A stretch of DNA of 64,000 nucleotides from Mycolicibacterium hodleri (lineage in GTDB: Bacteria > Actinomycetota > Actinomycetes > Mycobacteriales > Mycobacteriaceae). Below, piece by piece: positions 20,057-29,321 of the stretch. The stretch spans positions 62,001-126,000 of the forward strand of contig NZ_RCZG01000013.1 in the NCBI RefSeq assembly GCF_006439015.1, read 5' to 3'. Each line of letters begins with the position of its first letter. Position 1 is the stretch's first letter. The notes under the pieces were generated by a model that made no database searches, was not told the origin of the DNA, and worked only from the letters and a program-made list of their open reading frames with translations. Both the position numbers and the translations under genes were made by a program.

Positions 20057-20533
20057 CTAGTTGCGCGCACCGTCGGCGTCCTCGGGTGGTTCGTCAGGAG
20101 CCCTGCAGCAATGCTGGAGCCAGAGGGCCGCGAGCACCAAGGCCAGCGCACTCACTGCGGCCACGACAACCCCGGTGCTGTCCTCCCGCGCGACCCTAAG
20201 AACGGCACGCTTCGGCAACAGGTAGACCAGCACGCCAACCCACCACCCGAGAGCCAGCGCCCCGACCCACGCCGACGCCTTGGAGATCATCACGGCACGG
20301 GCGACCGCCAGCGGGTGCAGCCAACCGGGGCCGTCGCCGATCTTCCCGTCCCCGATCTTGGACCTGACGTAGAAGGCCCAGCCCACCTCGACCGCCGCCA
20401 CCGCGAGCAGGGACAGTCCCGTCCAGAACGTGATCGGCGGGAACCACCGGTACGTCAGGCTCACCACGACGAAACCGATGATCGCGACGATGACGGTCGC
20501 AGTCGTCAGGTCGCGCTTGCGGGTGGGACCCAT
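20057..20533 (-). CDS. DUF3180 membrane protein (Rv3605c type)
   Basis: A 158-residue membrane protein with four hydrophobic segments (about residues 11-31, 36-56, 85-108 and 122-142) and a short acidic C-terminus. It matches the DUF3180 family found next to folK in mycobacteria. ATG at 20533 overlaps the folK stop by one base (TGATG), so it is translated from the folate operon mRNA. The open frame extends upstream to 20926 inside folK, but that extension is not coding. Function unknown. Confidence 0.85.
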   Translation of the reverse strand: MGPTRKRDLTTATVIVAIIGFVVVSLTYRWFPPITFWTGLSLLAVAAVEVGWAFYVRSKIGDGKIGDGPGWLHPLAVARAVMISKASAWVGALALGWWVGVLVYLLPKRAVLRVAREDSTGVVVAAVSALALVLAALWLQHCCRAPDEPPEDADGARN

Positions 20534-21048
20534 CAGCTCACCAGCACCTGGTCCACCCGTCGGACGCCGTCGCGCTCCGCGACGTCCAGATCGGCCAGCA
20601 ACTGCGCCACCGGGCGCGGCGTGCCGTTCACCGTCAACGTCGCGGCGGGGTCGACGGCGAGCCACGGTGCCAGCACGAAGGCCCGCTGGTGCGCGTACGG
20701 ATGCGGCAGGGTCAGCACCTCGTCGCCGCTCGTCACTTCCGCGATGCCGTCGTGGCACGCAATCAGATCGACGTCGAGAGTCCTGGGCCCCCAATGCTGC
20801 TCGCGCGTCCGCTGCGCTGCCTGCTCGAGTTCCTGGCCTCGCCGCAGCCAGTCGTGGCAACCGAGTGACGGTTCGTCGGCGATCAGTACGGCGTTGAGGA
20901 ACGGCCCCTGCTCGACGCCGCCCCACGCGTCGGTCTCGTAGACGGGAGACACGCCGCGCACCGCTGATCCGATCCCGTCGACCACCGACTGCAGGTGCGC
21001 TAGCCGGTTACCGACATTCGAGCCGATCGACAGTACGACCCGGGTCAC
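20533..21048 (-). CDS. folK: 2-amino-4-hydroxy-6-hydroxymethyldihydropteridine diphosphokinase
   Basis: A 171-residue HPPK, which transfers pyrophosphate from ATP to 6-hydroxymethyl-dihydropterin. Recognisable features are the N-terminus VVLSIGSNVGNRLAHLQSVVDGI, the pterin-site NAVLIADEPS, and the signature WGPRTLDVDLIACHDG, whose Asp pair binds magnesium, followed by LPHPYAHQRAFVLAPWLAVDP. GTG start. Part of the folE-folP-folB-folK cluster; a 79-bp gap separates it from folB. Confidence 0.95.
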   Translation of the reverse strand: MTRVVLSIGSNVGNRLAHLQSVVDGIGSAVRGVSPVYETDAWGGVEQGPFLNAVLIADEPSLGCHDWLRRGQELEQAAQRTREQHWGPRTLDVDLIACHDGIAEVTSGDEVLTLPHPYAHQRAFVLAPWLAVDPAATLTVNGTPRPVAQLLADLDVAERDGVRRVDQVLVS

Positions 21049-21127
21049 GCAGGCACCCCCCTGCGACTTCGGCGCGATAACTGGCGCCCAGCGAAAGGTA
21101 GCGGGCTGGAATTGGCTGATGTGCGCG

Positions 21128-21499
21128 TCACCGAGCCGCCCGCCGTGACCGCCGCGCCACCACGGCGACGTCGGAGAACGTCAGCGGAATCGGGGCGTCG
21201 GGCTTGTGCACGACGACCTCGACGGCGTGCAGGCGCTCGTCGGTAATCACCGCGTCGGCGATCTCGGCGGCCACCGTCTCGATGAGATTTCGGGGCGGCC
21301 CGGCCACGATGTCCGCCGCACGTTGGGCCAGCCCGCCGTAGTCGACGGTGTCGGCCAGGTCGTCACTCGCTGCCGCGGCGGCCAGGTCGATCCAGAGTGT
21401 GATGTCGATGACGAAGTCCTGGCCATCGCGCCGCTCGTGCTCGAAGACACCGTGGTGACCGCGAACGGTCAAGCCGCGCAACTCTATTCGGTCAGCCAC
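21128..21499 (-). CDS. folB: dihydroneopterin aldolase
   Basis: A 123-residue dihydroneopterin aldolase making 6-hydroxymethyl-dihydropterin. The sequence [35 protein letters not shown] has the FolB glutamate (HGVFEHE). The C-terminal catalytic lysine lies in [12 protein letters not shown]. Start is GTG at 21499, inside the end of folP with an 8-base overlap; this matches mycobacterial FolB N-termini. The open frame reaching back to 21637 is a shadow inside folP. Confidence 0.95.
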   Translation of the reverse strand: MADRIELRGLTVRGHHGVFEHERRDGQDFVIDITLWIDLAAAAASDDLADTVDYGGLAQRAADIVAGPPRNLIETVAAEIADAVITDERLHAVEVVVHKPDAPIPLTFSDVAVVARRSRRAAR

Positions 21500-22379
21500 G
21501 ATGCTGTTCACCTTCCCGAGGGGGAGCATCTGGTGCATGTCCCAAGCCACTCCGCCTCTGCCCACCGGACCAAGCCTCCACGACCTTGATCGCGTCGACG
21601 GAGGCCTGCACGTCATGCACTCGGACGCCCCATGCACCGTGCATCGTGGCGAGGGCCGAGATCACCGCGGTTGCGGTCTCGCGGCCGTCCGGCGGCCGCA
21701 GTTCGCCCTGCCCGTTTGCCAGCAGCGCCCCGAGGAACCTCTTGCGGGAGGCGCCGACGAGCACGGGGATGCCGGTGCCGACGAGTTCCGGCAGCGCTGC
21801 CAACAACGCCCAGTTGTGCTCGGCGGACTTCGCGAAGCCCAGCCCCGGATCGATGACCAGCTTGGCCGGGTCGACACCCGCGGCGACCGCGGCATCCACC
21901 CCGGCCATCAGTTCGTCACGGACCTCGGTGACGACGTCGCAATAGTCGGGCACCTCGTGGGGCCGGTCCGCGCCGACCGCCCGCCAGTGCATCAGAATCC
22001 ACGGCACGCCCGCCTCGGCGAGCAACGGCGCCATCCCGGGATCGGCCCGCCCACCGGACACGTCGTTGACGATCTTCGCGCCGTTCTCCAGCGCGGCCCG
22101 TGCGACGGCCGCGTGCATCGTATCGATACTCACCGTGATCCCTTGTCCGGCAAGATCTTTTATCACCGGGAGCACCCTTGCGCTTTCAACGGAGGGATCG
22201 ACCCGGGTGGCGCCGGGCCTGGTGGACTCACCGCCCACGTCGACGATCGCGGCACCCGTTTCGACGAGCGCCATCCCATGTGCGACGGCACGGTCACGGT
22301 CGAGGTATAGACCACCGTCTGAGAAGGAGTCGTCGGTGACGTTCACGACCCCCATCACATGCACGCGTGGTGGATTCAC
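21492..22379 (-). CDS. folP: dihydropteroate synthase
   Basis: A 295-residue DHPS, the sulfonamide target, which joins p-aminobenzoate to the pterin pyrophosphate. Family motifs are [16 protein letters not shown] (residues 8-23), [12 protein letters not shown] (46-57), the KIVNDVSGG loop and [11 protein letters not shown] near residue 222. A short charged tail follows. GTG start in a 4-base GTGA overlap with folE; it also overlaps folB downstream, so folE-folP-folB are translationally coupled. Confidence 0.97.
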   Translation of the reverse strand: MNPPRVHVMGVVNVTDDSFSDGGLYLDRDRAVAHGMALVETGAAIVDVGGESTRPGATRVDPSVESARVLPVIKDLAGQGITVSIDTMHAAVARAALENGAKIVNDVSGGRADPGMAPLLAEAGVPWILMHWRAVGADRPHEVPDYCDVVTEVRDELMAGVDAAVAAGVDPAKLVIDPGLGFAKSAEHNWALLAALPELVGTGIPVLVGASRKRFLGALLANGQGELRPPDGRETATAVISALATMHGAWGVRVHDVQASVDAIKVVEAWSGGQRRSGLGHAPDAPPREGEQHRG

Positions 22380-23008
22380 TTGCGAAGGATGAGATCCAAC
22401 GCCTCGGCCCGCAACGTGGAGTCGGTCTTGAACTGACCGCGCACTGCCGAGGTCGTAGTGGTGGCACCGGGTTTGCGGACGCCGCGCATCGCCATGCAGA
22501 GATGCTCGGCCTCGATGACCACGATGACACCGCGAGGATCGAGCTTGCGCATCACCGCGTCCGCGACCTGCCCGGTAAGCCTCTCCTGAACCTGTGGCCG
22601 TTTGGCGTACAGGTCGACCACCCTGGCGAGCTTGGACAGCCCGGTGACGCGGCCATCCGCTCCAGGGATGTAGCCGACGTGCGCGACGCCGTGAAAGGCG
22701 ACCAGGTGGTGCTCACAGGTGGAGTACATCGGGATCGACTTCACCAGCACCAACTCGTCGTGCTGCTCGTCGAAGGTCGTGTTCAATACGTCGTCCGGGT
22801 CGGTGTACAGCCCGGCGAACATCTCCTTGTAGGCCCTCGCGACGCGGGCCGGCGTGTCGAGGAGGCCCGGGCGCTGCGGGTCCTCGCCGATCGCATACAG
22901 CAACTCCCGGACGGCCTTCTCGGCACGATCCTGGTCGAAGTTCGCGGGCACGAAGACGTGCGGGTCGATCGGAAGGGACACGTCGGGTTTGACAGCGGGC
23001 TTCGACAT
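22376..23008 (-). CDS. folE: GTP cyclohydrolase I (FolE1)
   Basis: A 210-residue GTP cyclohydrolase I, the first step of folate synthesis. Zinc ligands are visible at C98 and H101 ([12 protein letters not shown]) and C171 ([11 protein letters not shown]), which makes it the zinc-dependent type I enzyme. Other conserved blocks are [20 protein letters not shown] and [21 protein letters not shown] start at 23008, 18 bp after ftsH. It heads the folate cluster, which probably shares transcription with ftsH as in other mycobacteria. Confidence 0.97.
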   Translation of the reverse strand: MSKPAVKPDVSLPIDPHVFVPANFDQDRAEKAVRELLYAIGEDPQRPGLLDTPARVARAYKEMFAGLYTDPDDVLNTTFDEQHDELVLVKSIPMYSTCEHHLVAFHGVAHVGYIPGADGRVTGLSKLARVVDLYAKRPQVQERLTGQVADAVMRKLDPRGVIVVIEAEHLCMAMRGVRKPGATTTTSAVRGQFKTDSTLRAEALDLILRK

Positions 23009-23026
23009 CGGAGCCTCCGTTTCGGA

Positions 23027-25432
23027 TCAGCCGGCTGGCGGCGTGGGGGGCCCATCGCCGCGGCCCAGGTCATCGTGCGGGTTCGGGGCGGGAGCGCTCC
23101 CCCGCGGCGCGGGTTGTTCGGGCTGCGGGTATGGCTGATACGGAGGATAGGGCTGCTGATACTGCGGCGGGTAGCCACCCTGCTGCGGCGGCGGGCCCCA
23201 CGCTGCCGGGGGAGGTGGCGGCGGGTACTGGCCGGGCCCTTGCGGCGGCCAACCCGGGGCGTGCCAACCGGCAGGTGCACCGTAGTTGGGCTGCGTCGGT
23301 CCGGTGGGCGCGCCATTACCTCCCGGCGCTCCGTTGGCGCCCACACGGGACCCTTCGGAATTCCAGCCGTTCGAGCCGTTCGAACCATTGGCGCCATTCG
23401 AGCCGTTGGCGCCGTTGGAACCATTCGAGCCGTTCTGGCCTTCGGCGGCCTTGCTCGCCGCAGCGATGGCCGCCTTGAACGCCGGTTCCTGCACCGGCGG
23501 TGGCCACGGTTCGCCGCGTTCGATCGCCAACTCGCCAGGCGTCTTGATGGGCGGCTTGTCCGACGGCACCCGCCCGCCGAAGTCGTCGAACATGGTCAGC
23601 CGCGGTCGCTTCTTCACGTCGGCGAAGATGGCCCTCAGCTCGGCGCGGTGCAGGGTCTCCTTCTCCAGAAGCTCACCGGCCAGGATGTCGAGCACGTCGC
23701 GGTACTCGGTGAGGATCTCCCACGCCTCGGTGTGGGCGGCCTCGATGAGCTTGCGCACCTCGTCGTCGATGATCTGGGCGACCTCGTGGCTGTAGTCGGC
23801 CTGGACCCCCATGGAACGACCGAGGAACGGATCGCCGTGTTCGGTGCCGTAGCGGACGGCGCCGAGCTTGGAGCTCATGCCGTACTCGGTGACCATCGCG
23901 CGGGCGATCTTGGTGGCCTGTTCGATGTCCGAGGAGGCGCCGGTAGTGGGCTCGCGGAAGATCAGTTCCTCGGCTGCGCGACCGCCCATCGCGAACACCA
24001 GGCGCGCGATCATCTCCGAGCGGGTCATGAGCCCCTTGTCGTCCTCGGGCACGGCGACGGCGTGGCCGCCGGTACGCCCACGCGCCAGGATCGTGACCTT
24101 GTAGATCGGCTCGATGTCGGGCATCGCCCACGCCGCGAGGGTATGGCCGCCTTCGTGGTACGCCGTGATTTTCTTCTCGTGCTCGCTGATGATCCGGCCC
24201 TTGCGGCGCGGACCGCCCACTACGCGGTCCACGGCCTCCTCCATCGCGGCACCGGTGATGATGGTGCCGTTCTCGCGGGCGGTGAGCAGCGCAGCCTCGT
24301 TGATCACATTCGCCAGGTCGGCGCCTGACATGCCGACGGTGCGCTTGGCCAGTCCGTCGAGGTCGGCGTCTTCGGCGATGGGCTTGCCCGCCGAATGCAC
24401 GCGCAGCACCGCACGCCTACCTGCGATGTCGGGGTTGGACACCGGGATCTGCCGATCGAACCGACCGGGCCGCAGCAGCGCCGGGTCGAGGATGTCGGGA
24501 CGGTTGGTCGCTGCGATGAGAATGACGCCCTGGCGTTCGCCGAAGCCGTCCATCTCAACGAGCAGCTGGTTGAGCGTCTGCTCGCGTTCATCGTGACCAC
24601 CGCCGAGACCTGCACCGCGCTGACGTCCGACGGCGTCGATCTCGTCGACGAAGATGATGCACGGGCTGTTCTGCTTGGCCTGTTCGAACATGTCCCTGAC
24701 GCGGGAGGCGCCCACCCCGACGAACATCTCGACGAAGTCCGAGCCGGAGATCGTGAAGAACGGCACGCCAGCCTCTCCGGCCACCGCTCGAGCCAGCAAC
24801 GTCTTGCCAGTTCCCGGCGGACCGTAGAGCAGCACGCCCTTCGGAATCTTGGCGCCGAGCGCCTGATACCGCGTCGGGTTCTGCAGGAAGTCCTTGATCT
24901 CATACAGCTCTTCGACCGCTTCGTCGACGCCTGCGACGTCGGCGAAGGTGGTCTTGGGCAGATCCTTGTTCAGCTGCTTGGCCTTCGACTTGCCGAAGCC
25001 GAAGCCCATCCGGCCGCCCCCGCCCTGCATACGGGAGAACATCACGAACAACCCGACAAGCAGCAGCAGCGGCAACATATACAGCAGCAGCGAACCGAAG
25101 ACGCTCTGTTCGGTGACGACGGTATTGGTCTTCACGTTCTTGGCAGTCAACGCATTGAACAGGTCGACGCCGTACCCGGTCGGGTACTTGGTGATGATCT
25201 TGTCGCTGTCCTCGGTATCGCCGTTGCCGTTCTTCAGATCGAGACGTACCTGCTGTTCACGGTCGTCGATCTGGGCAGAATTGACGTTGTCGCCCTTGAT
25301 CTGGCTCATCGCAACGGACGTGTCGACGGCCTTGTAGCCGCGCGTGTCGTCGGTGATGTAGAAGAAGAACCAACCGATGAGCAGGACGATCGCTATCGCG
25401 GTGAGGGTGCGGATGACGTTCTTACGGTTCAT
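23027..25432 (-). CDS. ftsH: membrane ATP-dependent zinc metalloprotease FtsH
   Basis: An 801-residue membrane AAA protease that degrades misassembled membrane proteins and short-lived regulators. Transmembrane segments at 7-27 and 112-132 flank an extracytoplasmic loop. The AAA domain has Walker A at 204-211 (GPPGTGKT), Walker B ([12 protein letters not shown]) and the second region of homology ([19 protein letters not shown]). The zinc motif HEGGH follows near residue 430 ([12 protein letters not shown]). The last 170 residues are low complexity: an Asn-Gly/Ser/Ala repeat (encoded near 23366-23445) and then a Pro/Gln/Tyr-rich tail. Start chosen as ATG at 25432, matching M. tuberculosis FtsH. 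Confidence 0.97.
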   Translation of the reverse strand: MNRKNVIRTLTAIAIVLLIGWFFFYITDDTRGYKAVDTSVAMSQIKGDNVNSAQIDDREQQVRLDLKNGNGDTEDSDKIITKYPTGYGVDLFNALTAKNVKTNTVVTEQSVFGSLLLYMLPLLLLVGLFVMFSRMQGGGGRMGFGFGKSKAKQLNKDLPKTTFADVAGVDEAVEELYEIKDFLQNPTRYQALGAKIPKGVLLYGPPGTGKTLLARAVAGEAGVPFFTISGSDFVEMFVGVGASRVRDMFEQAKQNSPCIIFVDEIDAVGRQRGAGLGGGHDEREQTLNQLLVEMDGFGERQGVILIAATNRPDILDPALLRPGRFDRQIPVSNPDIAGRRAVLRVHSAGKPIAEDADLDGLAKRTVGMSGADLANVINEAALLTARENGTIITGAAMEEAVDRVVGGPRRKGRIISEHEKKITAYHEGGHTLAAWAMPDIEPIYKVTILARGRTGGHAVAVPEDDKGLMTRSEMIARLVFAMGGRAAEELIFREPTTGASSDIEQATKIARAMVTEYGMSSKLGAVRYGTEHGDPFLGRSMGVQADYSHEVAQIIDDEVRKLIEAAHTEAWEILTEYRDVLDILAGELLEKETLHRAELRAIFADVKKRPRLTMFDDFGGRVPSDKPPIKTPGELAIERGEPWPPPVQEPAFKAAIAAASKAAEGQNGSNGSNGANGSNGANGSNGSNGWNSEGSRVGANGAPGGNGAPTGPTQPNYGAPAGWHAPGWPPQGPGQYPPPPPPAAWGPPPQQGGYPPQYQQPYPPYQPYPQPEQPAPRGSAPAPNPHDDLGRGDGPPTPPAG

Positions 25433-25611
25433 TCGTTGTCTTAGGCCAGCGGAGCTTGGTAGAAAGCGAGCCGGCCACGTCCTTCCGATGAGCACAGATT
25501 GGGTTCGTTCAGGCTACCGCTTGACCAACGACCGAAAGTTCCCGACGGTGCCCGACCCACCTTCCCCGGTACCCGTCGCTGCTGTGCTTGGCTGAGAGGG
25601 TGATCACTTCT

Positions 25612-25719
25612 AGCGGCGGGCAGGAGCGCAGCGACCGGGGAATGGGCGGCGGCGGGCAGGAGCGCAGCGATCGGGGAATGGGCAGCGGCGGGCAGGAGCG
25701 CAGCGACCGGGGAATGGGA
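25612..25719. repeat. three tandem 36-bp repeats at the ephA start
   Basis: Three contiguous 36-bp units (25612-25647, 25648-25683, 25684-25719) share the core GGCAGGAGCGCAGCGACCGG, with only a few differences between units. The third unit supplies the purine-rich GGGGA and the ATG used by ephA. Related copies occur at 28248-28342, 29982-30004 and 50285-50317, so this is a dispersed repeat family. The units are adjacent, so it is not a CRISPR. Confidence 0.9.
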
Positions 25720-26700
25720 ACCGAACGGCTGATCGACACCAACGGCGTGACGCTGAGGGTGATGGAGGCTGGTGACCGCGGCGCCCCGGTCGTCGTGCTG
25801 GCCCACGGGTTCCCCGAGCTGGCCTACTCGTGGCGCCACCAGATACCCGTGCTGGCCGCCGCGGGCTATCACGTGCTGGCGCCAGATCAACGCGGCTACG
25901 GCGGCTCGTCGGCCCCCTCGAAGATCGAGGACTACGACATCCTCAAGCTGACCGGGGACATCGCGGGGTTGTTGGACGACGTCGGCGCGGAGAAGGCGAC
26001 CCTGGTGGGACACGACTGGGGATCGGTCGTGGCGACGAACTTCCCGCTGCTGTACCCAGATCGGATCTCAGCCTGCGCTACCTTGAGCGTCCCGCCGATT
26101 CCCCGACCGCTCGACCCGCCGACCGTGTCGTGGCGGCGCGCCTTCGGCGAGAACTTCTTCTACATCCTCTACTTCCAGGAACCCGGGCCCGCCGACACCG
26201 AGCTCGGAAGCGACCCCGCCCGCACGATGCGCAGGATGATGGGCGGCATCAAGTCGACCGACGGGACGAATGTCTTCCTGCAGATGGCGACGCCCGGTCC
26301 CGAGGGTTTCATCGAGCGACTGCCCGAACCCGACGACACGCCGGAGTGGATCACGCAGGACGAGGTGGACCACTACGTCGCCGAATTCACCAGGGGCGGA
26401 TTCAGCGGACCGCTTAATTGGTACCGCAACTTCGACAGGAACTGGGAGCTGACCGCGACCACGCCGTCGAAGACGATCAACGTGCCGACGCTGTTCATCG
26501 GCGGCACAGCGGATCCGGCGCTCGCGATGACGCCACGCGATCGGGTGCTCGACGTCGTGTCCGGGCCGTACCGCGAGGTGATGATCGAGGGCGCGGGCCA
26601 TTGGCTGCAGCAGGAGAGACCCGCGGAGGTAAACGCCGCGCTGCTGGAGTTCCTCGACGATCCGGCGGGCATCCGGAGGCCCGAACACGCCCTGGGCTGA
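25714..26700 (+). CDS. ephA: alpha/beta-hydrolase, epoxide hydrolase EphA-like
   Basis: A 328-residue alpha/beta-hydrolase of the epoxide hydrolase family. The oxyanion motif is VVLAHGFPELAYSWRHQ, the nucleophile elbow is VGHDWGSVV (catalytic Asp), and the C-terminal histidine is in EGAGHWLQQERP. NWYRNFDRNW supplies a lid tyrosine typical of epoxide hydrolases. It would hydrolyse epoxides to diols in the cytoplasm. The open frame runs upstream through three 36-bp repeats to 25588, but homology to EphA begins at ERLIDTNGV. I therefore place the start at ATG 25714, inside the last repeat. The repeats thus form its leader, and might occasionally be translated as an N-terminal extension. Confidence 0.88.
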   Translation: MGTERLIDTNGVTLRVMEAGDRGAPVVVLAHGFPELAYSWRHQIPVLAAAGYHVLAPDQRGYGGSSAPSKIEDYDILKLTGDIAGLLDDVGAEKATLVGHDWGSVVATNFPLLYPDRISACATLSVPPIPRPLDPPTVSWRRAFGENFFYILYFQEPGPADTELGSDPARTMRRMMGGIKSTDGTNVFLQMATPGPEGFIERLPEPDDTPEWITQDEVDHYVAEFTRGGFSGPLNWYRNFDRNWELTATTPSKTINVPTLFIGGTADPALAMTPRDRVLDVVSGPYREVMIEGAGHWLQQERPAEVNAALLEFLDDPAGIRRPEHALG

Positions 26701-26716
26701 CGGTAGGGTGCCTGGC

Positions 26717-27466
26717 ATGCCGAAGACACCGAAGCCTTCGAGAACCTTGACCAGATTCTTCGTTCTCGTGGGAGCGGCGCTGGCGGTCGTCGGGGTGGCG
26801 GGTTGCGACGCCGCATCGGCGCCGGCACCGGTACCCGGCACGTCGGCCCCCCGCCAGGTCACCGTCGTCGGCGAGGGGAAGGTGAACGGCACCCCTGACA
26901 CGCTGACGATCGGCCTGTCGATCGCCGCGACGGCACCGGACGCCATCGGGGCCTCGAATCAGACCAGCGCCCGCGCCAATGCGGTGACGGACGCGCTGGC
27001 GGCCCTGGGCATCGACCGCACGGACATCAGTACGACGACGGTGACCCTGCAGCCGCAGTACGGCGGCTCGGACAACACCACCGTCGTCGGTTACCAGTCG
27101 AGTAATTCGATCGACGTGAAGGTTCGCAAGATCGAAACCGGACCGCAGGTGCTCGGCGCCATCACCACTACCGGCGGCGACACCACTCGCATCAACTCGG
27201 TGACCTACTCGATCGAGGACGACTCCCAGTTGGTCAAGGACGCCCGCGGACGTGCCTTCGACGACGCCAAGGGCCGGGCTCAGCAATATGCAGACCTGTC
27301 CGGGTTGGACCTCGGCAAGGTGCTCTCGATCTCGGAGATCGGTAGCGGCGCGCCGCCGACGATGCCCTCGCCGGTCCGCTTCGACGCGACGGCCGAGGCC
27401 GTGCCGCTGTCGCCGGGTCAACAGACCGTCGGGTTCTCGGTCACGGTCGTGTGGGAATTGGGCTGA
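26717..27466 (+). CDS. lpqG: SIMPL-domain lipoprotein LpqG-like
   Basis: A 249-residue secreted lipoprotein. A positively charged N-terminus and hydrophobic stretch end in the lipobox VAGC (about residues 27-30), so signal peptidase II should process it and anchor it outside the membrane. Residues about 47-248 form a SIMPL (DUF541) domain with RQVTVVGEGKVNGTPDTLTIG and a C-terminal strand GFSVTVVWELG. Function is not known precisely. Start chosen as ATG 26717 because GGTAGGG sits 8 bases upstream; the GTG at 26708 lies in that ribosome-binding site. It follows ephA by 16 bp and converges on hpt. Confidence 0.85.
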   Translation: MPKTPKPSRTLTRFFVLVGAALAVVGVAGCDAASAPAPVPGTSAPRQVTVVGEGKVNGTPDTLTIGLSIAATAPDAIGASNQTSARANAVTDALAALGIDRTDISTTTVTLQPQYGGSDNTTVVGYQSSNSIDVKVRKIETGPQVLGAITTTGGDTTRINSVTYSIEDDSQLVKDARGRAFDDAKGRAQQYADLSGLDLGKVLSISEIGSGAPPTMPSPVRFDATAEAVPLSPGQQTVGFSVTVVWELG

Positions 27467-27483
27467 CGCCCGTCCTAGCGACT

Positions 27484-27607
27484 CGGTCGACGCTGTCGCG
27501 TCACCAGTTCGATCGACGCTGTCGCGTCACTAGTTCGATCGACGCTGTCGCGTCACTAGTCCGATCGACGCTGTCGCGTCACTAGTCCGATCGACGCTGT
27601 CGCGTCA
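27484..27607. repeat. five tandem 26-bp hairpin repeats between lpqG and hpt
   Basis: Four full 26-bp units begin at 27484, 27510, 27536 and 27562, and a fifth truncated unit covers 27588-27607. Each contains the perfect inverted repeat GACGC-TGTC-GCGTC, so the array can form five small hairpins in RNA of either strand. The last unit overlaps the hpt stop codon (27605-27607). Lying between two convergent genes, it may act as a two-way terminator or mRNA 3' protector (inferred). The copy number makes it a candidate VNTR. Confidence 0.92.
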
Positions 27608-28231
27608 GGGGTTCTCGTAGATCTTTGGGTGCAGCGTTCCGATGTAGGGCAGGTCTCGATAACGCTCCGCGTAGTCCAGGCCATAGCCGACGACGAACTC
27701 GTTCGGAATGTCGAAGCCACACCACGCGATTTCGACGTCCGTACGCACCGCGTCGGGTTTGCGTAGCAGCGTGCACACCCGCAGTGACCGCGGATGCCTT
27801 GTCGCGAGATTGCGCAACAGCCAAGAGAGTGTGAGCCCGGAATCTACGATGTCCTCGACGATGAGCACATCGCGATCGTGGATGTCGCGGTCCAGGTCCT
27901 TGAGGATGCGCACCACGCCCGACGACGACGTCGACGAACCGTATGAGCTAACCGCCATGAACTCGAGTTGAGTCGGCACCGGAATCGCGCGGGCCAGGTC
28001 GCTGACGAACATCACCGCACCCTTCAGCACGGTGACCAACAGCAGATCGCGGCTGTCGTCACCAGGCTCGCGGCGATACGCGGCGCCCACCTCGGCACCC
28101 AATTCGGCGACGCGCGCCTGGACCTGCGATTGGGAGAGAAGCACCGACTCGATGTCGCCGGGATATGGGTCCGCGGCAGTTGGCTCGGGCACGGCAACAG
28201 CGTGCCACGTCAGAGCGTCGGCGACCAACAC
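27605..28231 (-). CDS. hpt: hypoxanthine(-guanine) phosphoribosyltransferase
   Basis: A 208-residue purine salvage enzyme that converts hypoxanthine/guanine plus PRPP to nucleotides. The PRPP-binding motif is [14 protein letters not shown], preceded by the flexible-loop region [17 protein letters not shown] and followed by the base-site segment [18 protein letters not shown]. Homology starts at [13 protein letters not shown] at 28231, with GGAAAA about 7 bases upstream, is my preferred start; GTG at 28192 is an alternative. The open frame extends to 28477 through a 36-bp repeat array, which I regard as non-coding. Co-oriented with tilS upstream. Confidence 0.93.
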   Translation of the reverse strand: MLVADALTWHAVAVPEPTAADPYPGDIESVLLSQSQVQARVAELGAEVGAAYRREPGDDSRDLLLVTVLKGAVMFVSDLARAIPVPTQLEFMAVSSYGSSTSSSGVVRILKDLDRDIHDRDVLIVEDIVDSGLTLSWLLRNLATRHPRSLRVCTLLRKPDAVRTDVEIAWCGFDIPNEFVVGYGLDYAERYRDLPYIGTLHPKIYENP

Positions 28232-28247
28232 GTGGCGGTTTTCCGTA

Positions 28248-28342
28248 GGGCAGGAGCGAAGCGACCCGGGAAATCGTTCCGGAGGGCAGGAGCGAAGCGA
28301 CCCGGGAAATCGTTCCGGAGGGCAGGAGCGAAGCGACCCGGG
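28248..28342. repeat. 36-bp repeats between tilS and hpt
   Basis: Two complete 36-bp units (28248-28283 and 28284-28319) and a truncated third (28320-28342) carry the core GGGCAGGAGCGAAGCGACCC followed by GGGAAATCGTTCCGGA. The core matches the ephA repeats at most positions. The array fills the gap between tilS and hpt, ending 4 bases before the tilS stop codon. Confidence 0.9.
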
Positions 28343-28346
28343 GAGG

Positions 28347-29321
28347 TCAAACGTTCTCCGTGCGAAGGACCAACGCGTCACCGGCCCGATCGGCGAACAG
28401 TCTCTGATTGCGCAAGGGAGACCCCACCGCGACGCCGCCGCGCCGGCGCCGGTCGACGACGAGCAGGTCCACTCCACGGATCTGACCGTCGGTCAGGGTG
28501 CTGGCGCCCCCGTCGAGGAGCCACCGGCGGATCACCCGTCGACGCACGCCCGGCGGCACGTCGGCCAGGCGCACGGCATTCAAACGAGAGCCGAGACCGG
28601 TGCCCGCGCGAACCTCGGCCAGCGCCAGAGCCGCCATGGCGTCCAGGGTCTCGGTATCCTCGCGCAGCCCGATCGCCGTCCGCGCCAGGGCTTCGGCGAC
28701 GCCGCCACCGAGAACCTCCTCCAGGAGCGGTAGCACCTCGGCGCGGAGTCGAACACGGGTGAACCTCGGGTCGGCGTTGTGCGGGTCATGCCAGGGCTCC
28801 AGGCCCAGTTCCTCGCAGGCGCCGAGCGTCGCGGTGCGGCGCACGCCGAGAAGCGGCCTGCCCCAGGGCGGATCGTGCGGACGCATCCCGGCGATCGAGC
28901 GGGCCCCCGAGCCGCGACCGAGGCCCAGCAGCACGGTCTCGGCCTGGTCGTCCAAGGTGTGAGCCACCAGCACGGGCAGACCGCCGCGGGCTACGTCGAG
29001 CGCCGCGTAGCGGGCGGTGCGCGCCGCCGCCTCCGGGCCGCCGCGGGTCCCGACGTCGACGCGAAGAATTTGTGCTTCAACGCATCCCAGCCCGAGGGCC
29101 TGATCACGGGCCGTGTTCGCCACGGCGTCGGAATCCGGCTGTAGCCCGTGATCGACGATCAACGCAACGGTTGGGCGCACGCACGCAGCGGCAGCCGCGA
29201 GGGCCAGCGAGTCGGCCCCACCGGACAACGCCACACACCATCGCTCGTCGGCGGCGCAGTAGTTTCGGGCGAACTCGTCGACCGCCCTGCGCACCGTGGC
29301 TAGAGGACCCTGTCGATCCAT
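28347..29321 (-). CDS. tilS: tRNA(Ile)-lysidine synthetase
   Basis: A 324-residue TilS, which converts C34 of the CAU-anticodon tRNA-Ile to lysidine so that it reads AUA. The PP-loop ATP motif SGGADS is at residues 33-38 ([14 protein letters not shown]). Other conserved parts are [13 protein letters not shown] and [28 protein letters not shown], the usual TilS signature. A substrate-binding helical domain covers the C-terminal third. The length is that of the short mycobacterial form. The ATG overlaps the end of the upstream metallopeptidase by 22 bases. Essential in most bacteria. Confidence 0.96.
   Translation of the reverse strand: MDRQGPLATVRRAVDEFARNYCAADERWCVALSGGADSLALAAAAACVRPTVALIVDHGLQPDSDAVANTARDQALGLGCVEAQILRVDVGTRGGPEAAARTARYAALDVARGGLPVLVAHTLDDQAETVLLGLGRGSGARSIAGMRPHDPPWGRPLLGVRRTATLGACEELGLEPWHDPHNADPRFTRVRLRAEVLPLLEEVLGGGVAEALARTAIGLREDTETLDAMAALALAEVRAGTGLGSRLNAVRLADVPPGVRRRVIRRWLLDGGASTLTDGQIRGVDLLVVDRRRRGGVAVGSPLRNQRLFADRAGDALVLRTENV

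Noticed and set aside
20534-20926. Long form of the DUF3180 protein starting inside folK
   Set aside because: The added residues are Arg-rich shadow sequence. The ATG at 20533 overlaps the folK stop, and the hydrophobic DUF3180 family sequence begins there.
22367-24328. 653-codon plus-strand open frame
   Set aside because: Antisense to folE and ftsH; Arg/Gly/His-rich shadow of strongly conserved genes.
25612-28342. CRISPR-like arrays (26- and 36-bp repeats)
   Set aside because: Units are directly adjacent with no unique spacers, and no cas genes are present. They are tandem repeats.
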